The notes: generated by a model from the sequence alone, not told the origin. DNA of 64,000 nucleotides from Clostridium sp. OF09-36 (GCF_003481985.1 NZ_QUMD01000002.1:62001-126000), one strand, 5' to 3'; counted from the stretch's first letter, positions 18,832-28,371 are shown. Numbers and translations are program-made.

Positions 18832-19569
18832 TTATCTCTCGTCGGTATCCCAGTTGTGGTATACAGCCTGTACATCGTCGTCGTCGTCAAGAAGGTCTAA
18901 CAGACGGTTCATGTACTTAATGTCGTTTTCGTCGGTCAGCTCAACCCAGGTCTGCGGGATCATGGTAACGTCTGCCTCCAGCATCGGGATGCCCTCTTTC
19001 TCAAGAGCCTCACGGACAGCACTGAAATCGTCTGGATCAGTGATCACCTCAAAGCTGTCCTCCTCCTCAGAAAAATCCTCTGCGCCTGCGTCTAATGCCA
19101 TCATCATTAACTCGTCTGCGTCGAGCTCACACTCTTCCTTGTCGATGATGATCTGGCCCTTCTTGTCGAACATGAAGGATACGCTTCCCTGAGTACCAAT
19201 GTTACCGTTGCCCTTAGTGAACGCACTTCTTACGTTTGCAGCGGTACGGTTCTTGTTGTCGGTCAGGGTGTCAACGATGACTGCAACACCGCTCGGGCCG
19301 TAACCCTCGTAGGTCAGTACCTCGTAGTTTACGGAGTTTGCATCGCCAGCTGCTTTCTTGATACCGCGGTCGATGGTGTCGTTCGGCATGTTGTTTGCTT
19401 TTGCTTTTGCGATGACATCGCGAAGCTTGCTGTTGTTTGCCGGATCCGGGCCACCCTCTTTTACTGCTACGGCAAGCTCACGGCCGATCACGGTAAAGAT
19501 TTTTCCCTTTGCTGCATCGTTTCTTTCTTTTTTGTGCTTAATATTGGCAAATTTAGAATGTCCTGACAT
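18832..19569 (-). CDS. yebC: YebC/PmpR family regulator
   Basis: A 245-residue cytoplasmic protein opening MSGHSKFANIKHKKERNDAAKG, the invariant start of the YebC family. Members have been linked to transcription regulation, and more recently to relieving ribosome stalling on proline stretches. The three-domain length is normal. AAGGAG precedes the start. It ends with an acidic tail (DLLDDDDDVQAVYHNWD), as is typical. Confidence 0.92.
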   Translation of the reverse strand: MSGHSKFANIKHKKERNDAAKGKIFTVIGRELAVAVKEGGPDPANNSKLRDVIAKAKANNMPNDTIDRGIKKAAGDANSVNYEVLTYEGYGPSGVAVIVDTLTDNKNRTAANVRSAFTKGNGNIGTQGSVSFMFDKKGQIIIDKEECELDADELMMMALDAGAEDFSEEEDSFEVITDPDDFSAVREALEKEGIPMLEADVTMIPQTWVELTDENDIKYMNRLLDLLDDDDDVQAVYHNWDTDER

Positions 19570-19667
19570 AAAATAACGCTCCTTACTTTATACTTTCTCT
19601 TTTCGTCCTTGTCCGCCTGGAGAAGCTCTATTCCGCTCAGGCGAAAAACATCTTTTCTATTTTAACA

Positions 19668-20582
19668 CTATTTTTCTTCGCTTGCAAGAGTCTGCGGCAA
19701 TTTTGTAACACGTACTGAATGGATCATCTTATTCTCCACCTTCAGGACGCAGAAGCGGTACCCAAGATACTGGATCTCCGGCTGCTCCTCGTCTCCCGGG
19801 ATACGGTCCAGACGGGAGATCAGAAGGCCATTGATGGTATCGTAGTTTTCCAGATCCTCCTCCGGGAAGGTAATACCAAGTTCCTCCTGCGCATCCTCAA
19901 GAGGCGTCATGCCGCTCATGATCAGCGCATCGCCCTCTCCCCGGACGATGTACTGCTCATCGACATCGTATTCATCTAAGATATTTCCAACGATTTCCTC
20001 CAGGATATCCTCCATAGTAACGATCCCGGCGGTCTGTCCATATTCGTCTATAACGATTTCCATATGAATCTTCTGGGACTGCATCTCCTGAAACAGGGAA
20101 TTGATATTGCGTGTTTCAGGAATAAAATGTGCAGGGCGGAGTACCCCCGGCACATTCGCGATCTCCATGCGGGATTCCTGAAGATTTTCCGCATGAACCA
20201 GCACGTCCCGCATATGTACTGTACCAATGATATCGTCCAGATCCTTTCCATAGACCGGATATCTGGAATTGCTGGCCTCCTTTAAGACAAAGCGTGCCGC
20301 CTCCTTTAAAGACATAGAGGCATCCAGTGCCACAATGTTTTTGCGGTGGGTCATGATATCCCCGGCCTCTTTGTCATCGAATTCAAAGATATTGGTGATC
20401 ATCTCAGCCTCGCTGGATTCCAGTACTCCCTGCTCATGTCCTTCATTTACCATAGTCATGATATCTTCTTCCGTTACGTTTTCCTGCCTGGATCTCACAT
20501 ATTTCCACAATGCGTACCCTGCAGCCAGGAAAAGCAAAAGCACACCTGCCAGAATAAGCAGGCGCGAATAGCCATCGTCCAT
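19668..20582 (-). CDS. hemolysin-family CBS/CorC transporter-associated protein
   Basis: A 304-residue protein with one N-terminal membrane helix (about residues 5-25), two CBS domains (DIMTHRKNIVALD... and then GVLRPAHFIPETRNINSLFQ...) and a C-terminal CorC/HlyC domain (DTINGLLISRLDRIPG). Full family members carry a DUF21 membrane domain and are linked to magnesium/cobalt efflux; here a single helix replaces it. I chose the ATG at 20582, behind GGAAAG, rather than the GTG at 20627. Confidence 0.8.
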   Translation of the reverse strand: MDDGYSRLLILAGVLLLFLAAGYALWKYVRSRQENVTEEDIMTMVNEGHEQGVLESSEAEMITNIFEFDDKEAGDIMTHRKNIVALDASMSLKEAARFVLKEASNSRYPVYGKDLDDIIGTVHMRDVLVHAENLQESRMEIANVPGVLRPAHFIPETRNINSLFQEMQSQKIHMEIVIDEYGQTAGIVTMEDILEEIVGNILDEYDVDEQYIVRGEGDALIMSGMTPLEDAQEELGITFPEEDLENYDTINGLLISRLDRIPGDEEQPEIQYLGYRFCVLKVENKMIHSVRVTKLPQTLASEEK

Positions 20583-20675
20583 ACTGATCTTTCCTATCTC
20601 CTTCTTTTCTCTTTCTTTTGTATACACTATACGTTTCTGATTTTACTAGACTTCCCTGTTTTCGTCAATGCCGAA

Positions 20676-21023
20676 CTATGTAACAAGGTTCAGGCTCACC
20701 TTTAAGGCCTGGTCCACCTGCTCTAACAGTTCGTTGTCGATATGGCAGATGCGCTCCTTCAGCCGCTGCTTGTCAATGGTCCTAAGCTGTTCTAAAAGGA
20801 TCACGGAATCCTTGATCATATCGCTCTTTGCTGCCGACAGCTCCACATGGGTCGGCAGCTTTGCTTTATTCATGCGCGATGTGATCGCCGCACAGATTAC
20901 CGTAGGACTATGCCGGTTTCCAACATCGTTCTGGATGATGAGCACCGGCCGTACACCGCCCTGCTCCGAGCCTACCACTGGCCGCAGGTCTGCATAATAA
21001 ACATCGCCTCGTCTGATAATCAC
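20676..21023 (-). CDS. mazF: MazF/PemK-type endoribonuclease toxin
   Basis: A 115-residue MazF-fold protein (RRGDVYYADLRPVVGSEQGGVRPVLIIQND), an mRNA interferase closely resembling B. subtilis NdoA. It starts with GTG at 21023, behind GGAG. Its position after alr is the classic Firmicutes arrangement, but no recognisable MazE antitoxin lies between. Instead a short open frame ends in a four-base overlap (GTGA) with this start. Confidence 0.9.
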   Translation of the reverse strand: MIIRRGDVYYADLRPVVGSEQGGVRPVLIIQNDVGNRHSPTVICAAITSRMNKAKLPTHVELSAAKSDMIKDSVILLEQLRTIDKQRLKERICHIDNELLEQVDQALKVSLNLVT

Positions 21024-21157
21024 AGTTTCACACTCCGTCTCTGGTCTTCAAAGGTATTATTGCCCTCTGCCAGGCGGTGTATACGCTGCTTTTCCGTTTT
21101 TATTTGATCTGGCAAAAATGCCTGCAGTGACGGATACCTCTCTGTGATTAGTCTATT
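21020..21157 (-). CDS. possible micro-ORF coupled to mazF
   Basis: Between the alr stop and the mazF start an open frame of about 46 codons ends with QRRSVKL and a stop overlapping the mazF GTG. It lacks an ATG after alr; TTG or CTG are the only candidates, preceded by AGAGG. The peptide (ERYPSLQAFLPDQIKTEKQR in part) is polar and charged and matches no antitoxin that I recognise. It could be a diverged antitoxin or chance. Confidence 0.3.
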   Translation of the reverse strand, partial: NRLITERYPSLQAFLPDQIKTEKQRIHRLAEGNNTFEDQRRSVKL

Positions 21158-22321
21158 CCGCAAAACAGTCCATGGTTCCCACAACCCGGCCATTCCGGTA
21201 GTAAACACGCGGCACGCGCTTGCCAATATCGCATACCATTTCATAATGGAAGCCGCCGCAGAGCTCAGCCAGCTTTTCCATGGTGATGGTTTCCTGCCCA
21301 TCTGTTCCGATCAGGGTGACCGGAGTATCGACGCAGACACCCGGAATGTCCGTTACATCTACCATAAACTGGTCCATGCAGATACGTCCCAGGATCGGGG
21401 CACGCTTTCCGCAGATCAGCACATAGCCGCAATTGGACAAACTTCTCGGGTATCCGTCCCCGTAGCCCACCGGCACAGTGGCGACCCGCATGGTGCGCTC
21501 TGTCACATAGGTGCCGCCATAGCTGATCTCTTCACCCGGCCCGATCTCCTTTACATAGGTAACAAAGGATTTTAAGCCAAGCGCCGGCCTTAACGGAACC
21601 AAGTCCTTCTGCACGTCATCCGACGGATACATTCCGTAGATTGTGATTCCGGCACGCACATAATTTAAGTTTGCCTGCGGCAGATCGATGATCCCGGCAC
21701 TGTTGGAGCAATGCTTCATCGGGATCTCAATGCCCCGCTCCTTCAGCAGGTCCGTAAAATGCAGGTACCGCTCCAGCTGCTTTTTTGCAGAGGTCTTCTC
21801 TTTTTCATCGGCTCTGGAAAAATGGGTAAATAAGCCTCCAGCTCAATTCCGGGAAGCCTGCCGATCGCTGCCGCCAGGTCTGCTCCGGCTTCATCAGCCT
21901 CCATACCGATCCGGCGCATGCCGGTATCGAGTGCAAGGTGAACCTTTGCCGTCTTATGCAGACGGACTGCCATCTCGGACAGCGGCTTTGCCTGCTCCAT
22001 GGTAAAAATGGCCGGGCGGATCTCCTCCTCGATCAGCTCCTGGTAGCGGGATGGATGGGTTACTCCCAAAATCAAGATCATTTTGCGGATCCCGTTGCGG
22101 CGCAGCAGCATCGCCTCATCTGCTGTTGCGACTGCATAGCCGTCCACATAATGCTCAATGGCCTCTGCCACCGGCACGGAGCCGTGACCGTATGCATCTG
22201 TCTTGATGACTCCGATCATCCCTGTTTTCTGGTCAATATTCTGTCTCATGGACTCCATATTAAAAACAATGGCATCTAAATCTACCGGCGCATAAACCCG
22301 GGTGTACTGCTTGTGATTCAT
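21153..22321 (-). CDS. alr: alanine racemase (frameshifted in this sequence)
   Basis: A PLP enzyme making D-alanine for peptidoglycan. VIKTDAYGHG carries the PLP lysine, ALDTGMRRIG follows, and RICMDQFMVDVTDIPG is the C-terminal signature. Restored length is 389 residues, normal for the family. The frame breaks at 21835-21836, where GAGGCTTATTT should read GAGGGCTTATTT to give LEGLFTHFSRADEKE. Because D-alanine is essential, the missing G is most probably an error. AAAGGA precedes the start at 22321. It lies between nnrE/D and mazF on the same strand. Confidence 0.9.
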
Positions 22322-22358
22322 AATATCCTTTTGTTCCTCATTTCTATCTGTTTTTCCA

Positions 22359-23900
22359 TTATTTCCGGCTATTCTGATGATCTGGTCCTTTTCCAATGCT
22401 GTTTGCAAGGTCTGTTGCCAATACTCCGTTGTCTCCCAGCATGGCTGCCGCATATTCCCCGGCCCGGCCATGCAGATAGACTCCAAAGGCAGCCGCCTCT
22501 GCACATTCCATGCCGCGGGCTAAAAGGCCGGCGATCACCCCGGTAAGCACGTCACCGGAACCGCCCTTTGCCATGGCACTGCAGCCACTCTGGTTGATCC
22601 AGGCATTTCCATCCTTATCGGTTATGACAGTTACCGCATCCTTCAGCACACAGATGGTTCCATACCGCGCGCTGTAGGCTCTTGCCTGCTCTAACGGTTC
22701 CTTCTTGATACCGGCTGCCGAAACCGATACCAGACGGCTCATTTCCCCGATGTGGGGCGTTATGATGATATTCTCTGTAAAATAACGTGTCAGGTACGGA
22801 TGGGATGCCACACAGTTTAAGCCGTCTGCATCGAGCACGATCGGCACATAGGCATCGGAAAGCACCGTCTCCAGAAGATATTCCGTGTATGGTTCCTGCC
22901 CCAGGCCCGGTCCCGCCACGATCACATCCGCCCAGGCACAGGCATCCTCCAGGATTTTCTGCATGGTTTCCTCATTGTCAGGATCATAACAGGAAACGAT
23001 CGCCTCTGGAAGCTGTGTCTGCAGGATCTGGCGGTTTTCTGGCACTGTCAGGACTTTCACAAGTCCCGCACCTGTGCGGTAAGCGCCTAATGCCGAAAAA
23101 TAAGCTGCCCCGCTCATTCCACGGCTTCCTGCAAGGATCAGCACCTTGCCAAAGGTTCCCTTATTTCCATCCGGCCTGCGCACAGGCAGCTGATTAAGAT
23201 CCTCCGGGGTCAGGATCTTTGCATCCCATCCCGCTTTTTGAAGGCTGATTTCCGGAAAACCAATATCGGCAACGGTCAGTCTGCCTGCATACTGCTTTCC
23301 CGGATAAAGGAGCAGGCCGGTTTTTGCGTAGCCAAAGGTTACCGTCACATCGGCCCTGAAGGCAATGCCCATCACCTCACCGGTACTTCCATGAATCCCG
23401 GAGGGCGTGTCTACCGCGATCACGGAAGCATTCCATTTCTGCCTCAGTCTCTCCAGCGTTTCTAAAACCTGTCTGTATGCCCCAGTAATCTCCCTGCCAA
23501 GCCCGATTCCAAACAAGGCATCCAGAATGATATCATATGGCTCACTTTCATATGTTTCCTCTGTAACCTGCACAAGCTGCAGCTTTTGCGCGATCCGCTT
23601 TTGTGCTTTCATCTCTTCCGAATCGTGCTCCGGGTTTCCCGCAAAGAACAGGCGGACTTCATAGCCGCGCCCCTGCAGGATACGCCCTGCTGCAACCCCG
23701 TCTGCACCATTGTTCCCGGTTCCGCAGGCCACCAGGATCCGCGCACGCTTTCCCAGCCCCCGCTCATCTGCCATGCACACTGCTGCCTCTGCAACTGCAA
23801 GCGCAGCACGCTCCATAAGGACCATGGACGGGATTCCGATTCCCTGTATGGTATTTTGGTCAACAGCCTTCATCTGCTGTGCCGTTACTGCATAATCCAC
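22359..23900 (-). CDS. nnrD: bifunctional NAD(P)H-hydrate epimerase/dehydratase
   Basis: It repairs damaged NAD(P)H. The N-terminal YjeF_N domain (MKAVDQNTIQGIGIPSMVLMERAA) epimerises hydrated NAD(P)H. The C-terminal ribokinase-like domain, with KGGSGDVLTGVIAGLLARG, dehydrates it using ATP or ADP. I place the start at a GTG (23900) behind AAGGAGG, giving 513 residues, the normal fused length. The frame is open further upstream but there encodes an implausible cysteine-rich stretch that overlaps the rex terminator. Confidence 0.9.
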   Translation of the reverse strand: MDYAVTAQQMKAVDQNTIQGIGIPSMVLMERAALAVAEAAVCMADERGLGKRARILVACGTGNNGADGVAAGRILQGRGYEVRLFFAGNPEHDSEEMKAQKRIAQKLQLVQVTEETYESEPYDIILDALFGIGLGREITGAYRQVLETLERLRQKWNASVIAVDTPSGIHGSTGEVMGIAFRADVTVTFGYAKTGLLLYPGKQYAGRLTVADIGFPEISLQKAGWDAKILTPEDLNQLPVRRPDGNKGTFGKVLILAGSRGMSGAAYFSALGAYRTGAGLVKVLTVPENRQILQTQLPEAIVSCYDPDNEETMQKILEDACAWADVIVAGPGLGQEPYTEYLLETVLSDAYVPIVLDADGLNCVASHPYLTRYFTENIIITPHIGEMSRLVSVSAAGIKKEPLEQARAYSARYGTICVLKDAVTVITDKDGNAWINQSGCSAMAKGGSGDVLTGVIAGLLARGMECAEAAAFGVYLHGRAGEYAAAMLGDNGVLATDLANSIGKGPDHQNSRK

Positions 23901-23979
23901 TATTTCTGCCTCCTTGCAACAGCCACAGAACCTGCCCGCAGCACGCCAAACTGCTGTTTTTGTGCTGCCAAAACAGCAA

Positions 23980-24029
23980 CAGCAAAAGCCGGCAGGCACG
24001 ATAACTTTCCTTATCCCTGCCTGCCGGCT
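23980..24029 (-). terminator. rex terminator
   Basis: On the minus strand AGCCGGCAGGCA pairs with TGCCTGCCGGCT, followed by TTTTGC. A second hairpin (24038-24066, TTGCTG/CAGCAA) lies between it and the rex stop. Confidence 0.85.
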
Positions 24030-24037
24030 CTTTTTCA

Positions 24038-24067
24038 TTGCTGCTCACGCGTGCGTGCCCAGCAACG
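24038..24067. repeat. short palindromic element, family A
   Basis: TTGCTGCTCACGC followed by GTGCGTGCCCAGCAA. It is similar to hairpins at 39986-40016 and 56302-56334, and in part at 8346-8368. Confidence 0.5.
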
Positions 24068-24078
24068 AGATCCTGCCG

Positions 24079-24753
24079 TTACGCTTCGCTCTGTGCCTTT
24101 TTCTTTTCCTCTTCCAGCTTGCGGTCCTGCATGCTGCACACCCGGTAAGACAGGCGCATGAGACTTTCTGAAAGGTGGACGTTCTCAACAACGACGTCTT
24201 CCGGTACATTTAAGTCTACATGGGCAAAATTCCAGATTGCCTTGATCCCGGCATTTACCAGACGGTCTGCGATTTCCGGTGCCTTTGTCTTTGGGATCGT
24301 CAGTGCCGCCATCTGGACATCGTTATCCTTGATGAACTGCTCCAGATCATCGACACCGCGGATCTCAATACCGCGCACCACAAGACCGATCAGTCTTGGA
24401 TTGATATCGAACATTCCTTTGATGATAAATCCACGCTTCTCGAAATTTGCGTAATTTGCGATTGCCTGCCCCAAGTTACCGGCACCAATGATGATCAGGT
24501 TATGCTGACGGTCGATCCCAAGAATCTTTCCGATCTCTGTATACAGGTATTTCACGTTGTAGCCGTATCCCTGCTGTCCAAACCCACCGAAATTATTTAA
24601 GTCCTGGCGGATCTGGGAAGCGGTAACCTTCATCCGGGTACTCAGTTCGTTGGATGAGATACGCTCGACACCTGATTCCAAAAGCTCTCCGAGGTAACGG
24701 TAATACCGCGGAAGCCTTGTAATAACTGCTTTGGATATCTCTCTGTTTTCCAT
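24079..24753 (-). CDS. rex: redox-sensing transcriptional repressor Rex
   Basis: Rex senses the NADH/NAD+ ratio and represses fermentation and electron-transfer genes when NADH is low. The 224-residue protein has an N-terminal winged helix (AVITRLPRYYRYLGELLESG, ISSNELSTRMKVTASQIRQD) and a Rossmann domain (IIIGAGNLGQAIANY). The ATG at 24753 has a GGAG site at proper spacing; the ATG at 24762 touches that site and is rejected. It is transcribed from a near-perfect promoter and ends at a double hairpin. Confidence 0.95.
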   Translation of the reverse strand: MENREISKAVITRLPRYYRYLGELLESGVERISSNELSTRMKVTASQIRQDLNNFGGFGQQGYGYNVKYLYTEIGKILGIDRQHNLIIIGAGNLGQAIANYANFEKRGFIIKGMFDINPRLIGLVVRGIEIRGVDDLEQFIKDNDVQMAALTIPKTKAPEIADRLVNAGIKAIWNFAHVDLNVPEDVVVENVHLSESLMRLSYRVCSMQDRKLEEEKKKAQSEA

Positions 24754-24788
24754 GCTGCACATCTCCTATACGTAAACTATTGGATTCT

Positions 24789-24817
24789 ATTATAACCGTT
24801 TGCGAAATCTATGTCAA
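24789..24817 (-). promoter_or_regulatory. rex promoter
   Basis: On the minus strand TTGACA, 17 bases, TATAAT: a perfect consensus. No TTGTTA-type Rex operator is visible here. Confidence 0.85.
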
Positions 24818-24857
24818 TGTTCAAACAATTCCTGAACAAAAAATACACAGAAAGCCC

Positions 24858-24887
24858 TTTACAAGTGCCAAAAACCTGTATTATACT
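24858..24887 (+). promoter_or_regulatory. promoter for the ABC-F gene
   Basis: TTTACA, 18 bases, TATACT, divergent from the rex promoter. Confidence 0.65.
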
Positions 24888-24930
24888 TGATAAGTCTTAT
24901 AGTAGAAAATGTAACGAAATGGAGTTATTT

Positions 24931-26949
24931 ATGATTTTATCATGTAATCACATCAGCAAAGCATTCGGTACAGATGAGATTCTGTCCGAGGTTTCCTTCC
25001 ATATAGAAGACCAGGAAAAGGCCTCCATTGTCGGGATCAACGGGGCCGGGAAATCCACCCTGCTAAAGATCATCGTAGGCGAGCTTGCCGCCGATTCCGG
25101 CGAGGTTGTACTGGCAAAGGGAAAAACGCTCGGTTATCTGGCCCAGCATCAGGATCTGGACAGCAGCCGTACCATCTATGAAGAATTAAAAGAGGTCAAA
25201 CAGCCCATCATCGACATGGAGCTCGATATCCGCGATCTGGAGATCCGCATGCAGCATGCCACCGGCGAGGAATTAGAACAGATGCTTTCTGCATACAGCC
25301 GTTTAAGCCATACCTTTGAGCTGGAAAACGGCTATGCATGGCAGAGCGAGTTAACCGGCGTCTTAAAGGGCCTGGGCTTTACCGAGGATGAATTTAACAA
25401 ATCTGTCTCCACGCTTTCCGGCGGACAGAAAACCCGTGTTTCCCTTGGTAAGCTCTTACTCTCCCGCCCGGACATCATCCTGCTCGATGAGCCGACCAAC
25501 CACCTGGATATGGAATCCATCGCTTGGCTGGAGACCTATCTTTTAAACTATAACGGGGCAGTCATCATCGTTGCCCATGACCGGTATTTCTTAAACCGCG
25601 TAGTCACAAAGGTCGTGGAGCTCGAGATGGGGCATGCATCGGTTTACCTTGGCAACTACACCGCCTACAGCGAGAAAAAGGCCATGATCCGCGCTGCCCA
25701 GATGAAGGCCTGGTTAAACCAGCAGCAGGAGATCAGGCATCAGGAGGAGGTCATTACCAAGTTAAAATCCTTCAACCGCGAAAAGTCCATCAAGCGTGCT
25801 GAAAGCCGCGAAAAGATGCTCTCTAAGATCCAGGTTCTGGACAAGCCTGCAGAGATCCAGGACGAGATGCGCATCAGCCTGGAGCCGAATATCGTCAGCG
25901 GAAACGATGTCCTTACCGTTCGCGATCTGGGCAAATCCTTCGGCAGCACTCACCTGTTCTCCCATGTCGATATGGATATCAAGCGTGGGGAGCGGGTTGC
26001 CATTATCGGAAATAACGGAACCGGAAAAACCACTATTTTAAAGATCATTAACGGCCTGCTTCCGGCCGATTCCGGCACGATTACCCTCGGCTCGAAGGTA
26101 CATATCGGCTATTATGACCAGGAACACCATGTCCTTCATATGGAAAAGACTGTATTTGAGGAGGTTTCAGACGCTTACCCAAATCTGACCAACACCCAGA
26201 TCCGCAACATTCTTGCCGCATTTTTATTTACCGGTGACGATGTATTTAAGCGTATCTCCGATCTAAGCGGTGGAGAACGCGGACGCGTTTCCCTCGCAAA
26301 GCTCATGCTTTCCGAAGCCAATTTTCTCATCCTCGATGAGCCGACCAACCATCTGGACATTACCTCCAAGGAAATTCTGGAAAACGCATTGAAAAACTAT
26401 ACCGGAACCGTGCTTTACGTTTCCCACGACCGTTACTTCATCAACCAGACCGCTACCCGGATCCTGGAGCTGACCGGACAAACCTTCTTGAATTACATTG
26501 GCAATTACGATTACTATCTGGAAAAGAAGGATCTGATGAAGGAATTATATGTTGCTCCGGTGCATGCAGGAGCTGCTGACGCATCGCTGGCAGACTCCCA
26601 GCATCTTGTGCAAAGGGACCGCGCTATCGGCACTGCTGCCGCAAATGGAAAATTAAAAGCCACCGGTGTCCCGGAGGCACAAAAAGGCACTGCTGAAAGC
26701 GAGGTCAAGCTGGACTGGAAGGCACAAAAGGAAGAACAGGCCCGCATCCGCAAGCGCCAGAATGATCTGAAAAAGGTCGAGGATGAGATCCACCGTCTTG
26801 AGACACGCGACGGCGAGATCGATGCGCTTCTCTCTCAGGAGGAGGTTTACACCGATGTTGCCCGCCTTGTGGAACTGAATAACGAAAAAGAGTCCCTTAA
26901 GCAAAAGCTTGAGGAACTCTATGAGACCTGGGAAGAGCTGGCAGAATGA
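24931..26949 (+). CDS. ABC-F family ATPase
   Basis: A 672-residue soluble protein with two ATP-binding cassettes and no membrane domain, the ABC-F plan. Walker A motifs are GINGAGKSTLLK and GNNGTGKTTILK; signatures are LSGGQKTRVSLGK and LSGGERGRVSLAK; DEPTNHLD occurs twice. The linker and the C-terminal coiled coil (KQNDLKKVEDEI region through WEELAE) match YfmR/Uup-like members. These act on the ribosome as translation factors or resistance proteins; nothing here points specifically to antibiotic resistance. The ATG at 24931 has GGAG; the longer upstream frame crosses the promoter. Confidence 0.88.
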   Translation: MILSCNHISKAFGTDEILSEVSFHIEDQEKASIVGINGAGKSTLLKIIVGELAADSGEVVLAKGKTLGYLAQHQDLDSSRTIYEELKEVKQPIIDMELDIRDLEIRMQHATGEELEQMLSAYSRLSHTFELENGYAWQSELTGVLKGLGFTEDEFNKSVSTLSGGQKTRVSLGKLLLSRPDIILLDEPTNHLDMESIAWLETYLLNYNGAVIIVAHDRYFLNRVVTKVVELEMGHASVYLGNYTAYSEKKAMIRAAQMKAWLNQQQEIRHQEEVITKLKSFNREKSIKRAESREKMLSKIQVLDKPAEIQDEMRISLEPNIVSGNDVLTVRDLGKSFGSTHLFSHVDMDIKRGERVAIIGNNGTGKTTILKIINGLLPADSGTITLGSKVHIGYYDQEHHVLHMEKTVFEEVSDAYPNLTNTQIRNILAAFLFTGDDVFKRISDLSGGERGRVSLAKLMLSEANFLILDEPTNHLDITSKEILENALKNYTGTVLYVSHDRYFINQTATRILELTGQTFLNYIGNYDYYLEKKDLMKELYVAPVHAGAADASLADSQHLVQRDRAIGTAAANGKLKATGVPEAQKGTAESEVKLDWKAQKEEQARIRKRQNDLKKVEDEIHRLETRDGEIDALLSQEEVYTDVARLVELNNEKESLKQKLEELYETWEELAE

Positions 26950-26968
26950 TCTGCCAGCTCCTTTTTCT
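26934..26968 (+). terminator. ABC-F terminator overlapping the stop codon
   Basis: GAGCTGGCAGA pairs with TCTGCCAGCTC, followed by CTTTTTCT. The upstream arm is coding sequence (EELAE). Confidence 0.85.
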
Positions 26969-27061
26969 ATCTCTCTTCTATCTCTCTTTCCATATTCTCT
27001 TTTGCATCACCTATCGTTTTAGTAGGTTTATTATCCCCGATTGTATGGTTTTTGTCAATAC

Positions 27062-27919
27062 TCACTTCTCATCTTTCTGATGCAGGATTTTCTCCAACTC
27101 CTCACACACCTCCGGGAAACCGCGCTGCAGGTCTTCTTTTTTCTCGCCACCCACATAATCGGAAAATAATTTTCCAAAGCAGAATGCTGCATCCGACGCA
27201 TAATAATCCGGGATTTCCAGAACATCCTCAAGGACCGGACCTGCATTCCAGAATTTCTGCATCATGGTGCTGTCTTCCCGGTAACAGCCCGCCTTATACC
27301 CTGCGTACTCCCCAAAAGCCTGCAGGATCGCGTCTGCATCACAGAATTTTGCCTTTTTATAGCGCCGGTCGGTATCATGATGTACATAATAGATACCGGA
27401 AGAGGTGGATGGTGCTTCAAAATAGCTTTTTTTCTTATAAAACAAGAACTGCCAGCCATCCTCCACAAACTGGGAAAGCCAGCCGCGCGGAACCTCATAC
27501 AGATAGTCCGTGATCAAGTCCTTATCCTCTGCATCGGGCCGCTCTGTCCCGATCACACGGATCTCATGGTTCTTTTCCTCCTGTCCGTTCTCCCCAAGAA
27601 ACTTTAATTCCACATACTGGTTTCTTGCCATATGGCCATTGCTGAAAAAGAAATAGCGTTCCCCGTCAATGTCCCTCTGGCCACCGGTCTGCAGCCAGCC
27701 GCGTTCATCGAACCAGTACCATTCTCCCTCATAAAAGAGCCAGCCTGTGTGCAATGTGCCGTCTTCATCCCGGTAGGTCCAGTGGTGGTCCTTTCCATAG
27801 CTCCAGTTTTTCCCCCCGCTTCCCGGGGCATCCATTGCCCGGGAAGGAAACAGGGCACCGGCCGAAAGCGCCAAAACAGACACCAGGCATAGTGCGCCCT
27901 TCCGAAACCTATGGTTCAT
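27062..27919 (-). CDS. secreted cell-wall-binding protein with a degenerate lethal-factor-like domain
   Basis: A 285-residue exported protein with a signal peptide (about residues 1-28). Residues about 45-100 contain choline/cell-wall-binding-type repeats (GWLFYEGEWYWFDERGWLQTG, then YFFFSNGHMARN). The C-terminal 150 residues (YEVPRGWLSQFVEDGWQFLFY..., DADAILQAFGEYAGY..., SDAAFCFGKLFSDYV) follow the layout of anthrax lethal-factor-like metallopeptidases. The HExxH zinc motif appears replaced by AFGEY, so it is probably catalytically dead or a binding module. The domain call is by pattern memory. The start has a GGAT-type site. Confidence 0.6.
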   Translation of the reverse strand: MNHRFRKGALCLVSVLALSAGALFPSRAMDAPGSGGKNWSYGKDHHWTYRDEDGTLHTGWLFYEGEWYWFDERGWLQTGGQRDIDGERYFFFSNGHMARNQYVELKFLGENGQEEKNHEIRVIGTERPDAEDKDLITDYLYEVPRGWLSQFVEDGWQFLFYKKKSYFEAPSTSSGIYYVHHDTDRRYKKAKFCDADAILQAFGEYAGYKAGCYREDSTMMQKFWNAGPVLEDVLEIPDYYASDAAFCFGKLFSDYVGGEKKEDLQRGFPEVCEELEKILHQKDEK

Positions 27920-27965
27920 CGCGATCCCATCCTTTCTCCATATGCAGCAACGCGTTATTTCTTAT

Positions 27966-28003
27966 AAACAAAAAGGAGGTGCGCTTTTTACAGCGTCACC
28001 CCC
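27966..28003 (-). terminator. rnpB terminator
   Basis: On the minus strand GGGGGTGACGCT pairs with AGCGCACCTCC, followed by TTTTTG. Confidence 0.8.
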
Positions 28004-28019
28004 ATTCGAGATCAGATTA

Positions 28020-28364
28020 TGAGCAAGACGATAAGCCGGGTTATGTCGTTGAATGGTCATCTATCTAGACCAGATGTCACCACCTGGTTCAAGCAACCTA
28101 CCCGAAAGCAGGCGGGCCGCCTTATGCTTTCTGTTCGGTCTTGCTTCGAGTGGGGTTTACATGTGCCCCGTCTGTTACCAGACGGGCGGTAGTCTCTTAC
28201 ACTGCCCTTCCACCCTTACCGGCAAAGCCGGCGGTATATTTCTGTTGCACTGTCCCTGGAGTCACCTCCGCCAGACGTTATCTGGCACCCTGCCCTGTGA
28301 AGCCCGGACTTTCCTCTCCCGCAGCCTTTCGTTTCTGCGGCAGCGACCATTTGTCTTACTCAAT
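28020..28364 (-). ncRNA. rnpB: RNase P RNA (type A)
   Basis: The catalytic RNA of RNase P, which matures tRNA 5' ends. Conserved elements on the minus strand are GAGAGGAAAGTCCGGGCT near the 5' end, the ACAG...AAGGGTG...GGTAAGAG-type core, and the 3' end with ACATAACCCGGCTTATCG. A consensus promoter lies upstream and a terminator downstream. Ends are approximate. Confidence 0.95.
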
Positions 28365-28371
28365 GTTCCCT

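Noticed and set aside
24931..26949. ABC-F gene as an antibiotic resistance determinant
   Set aside because: Family motifs alone do not separate resistance proteins from housekeeping members, and the linker and tail look like the housekeeping YfmR/Uup type.
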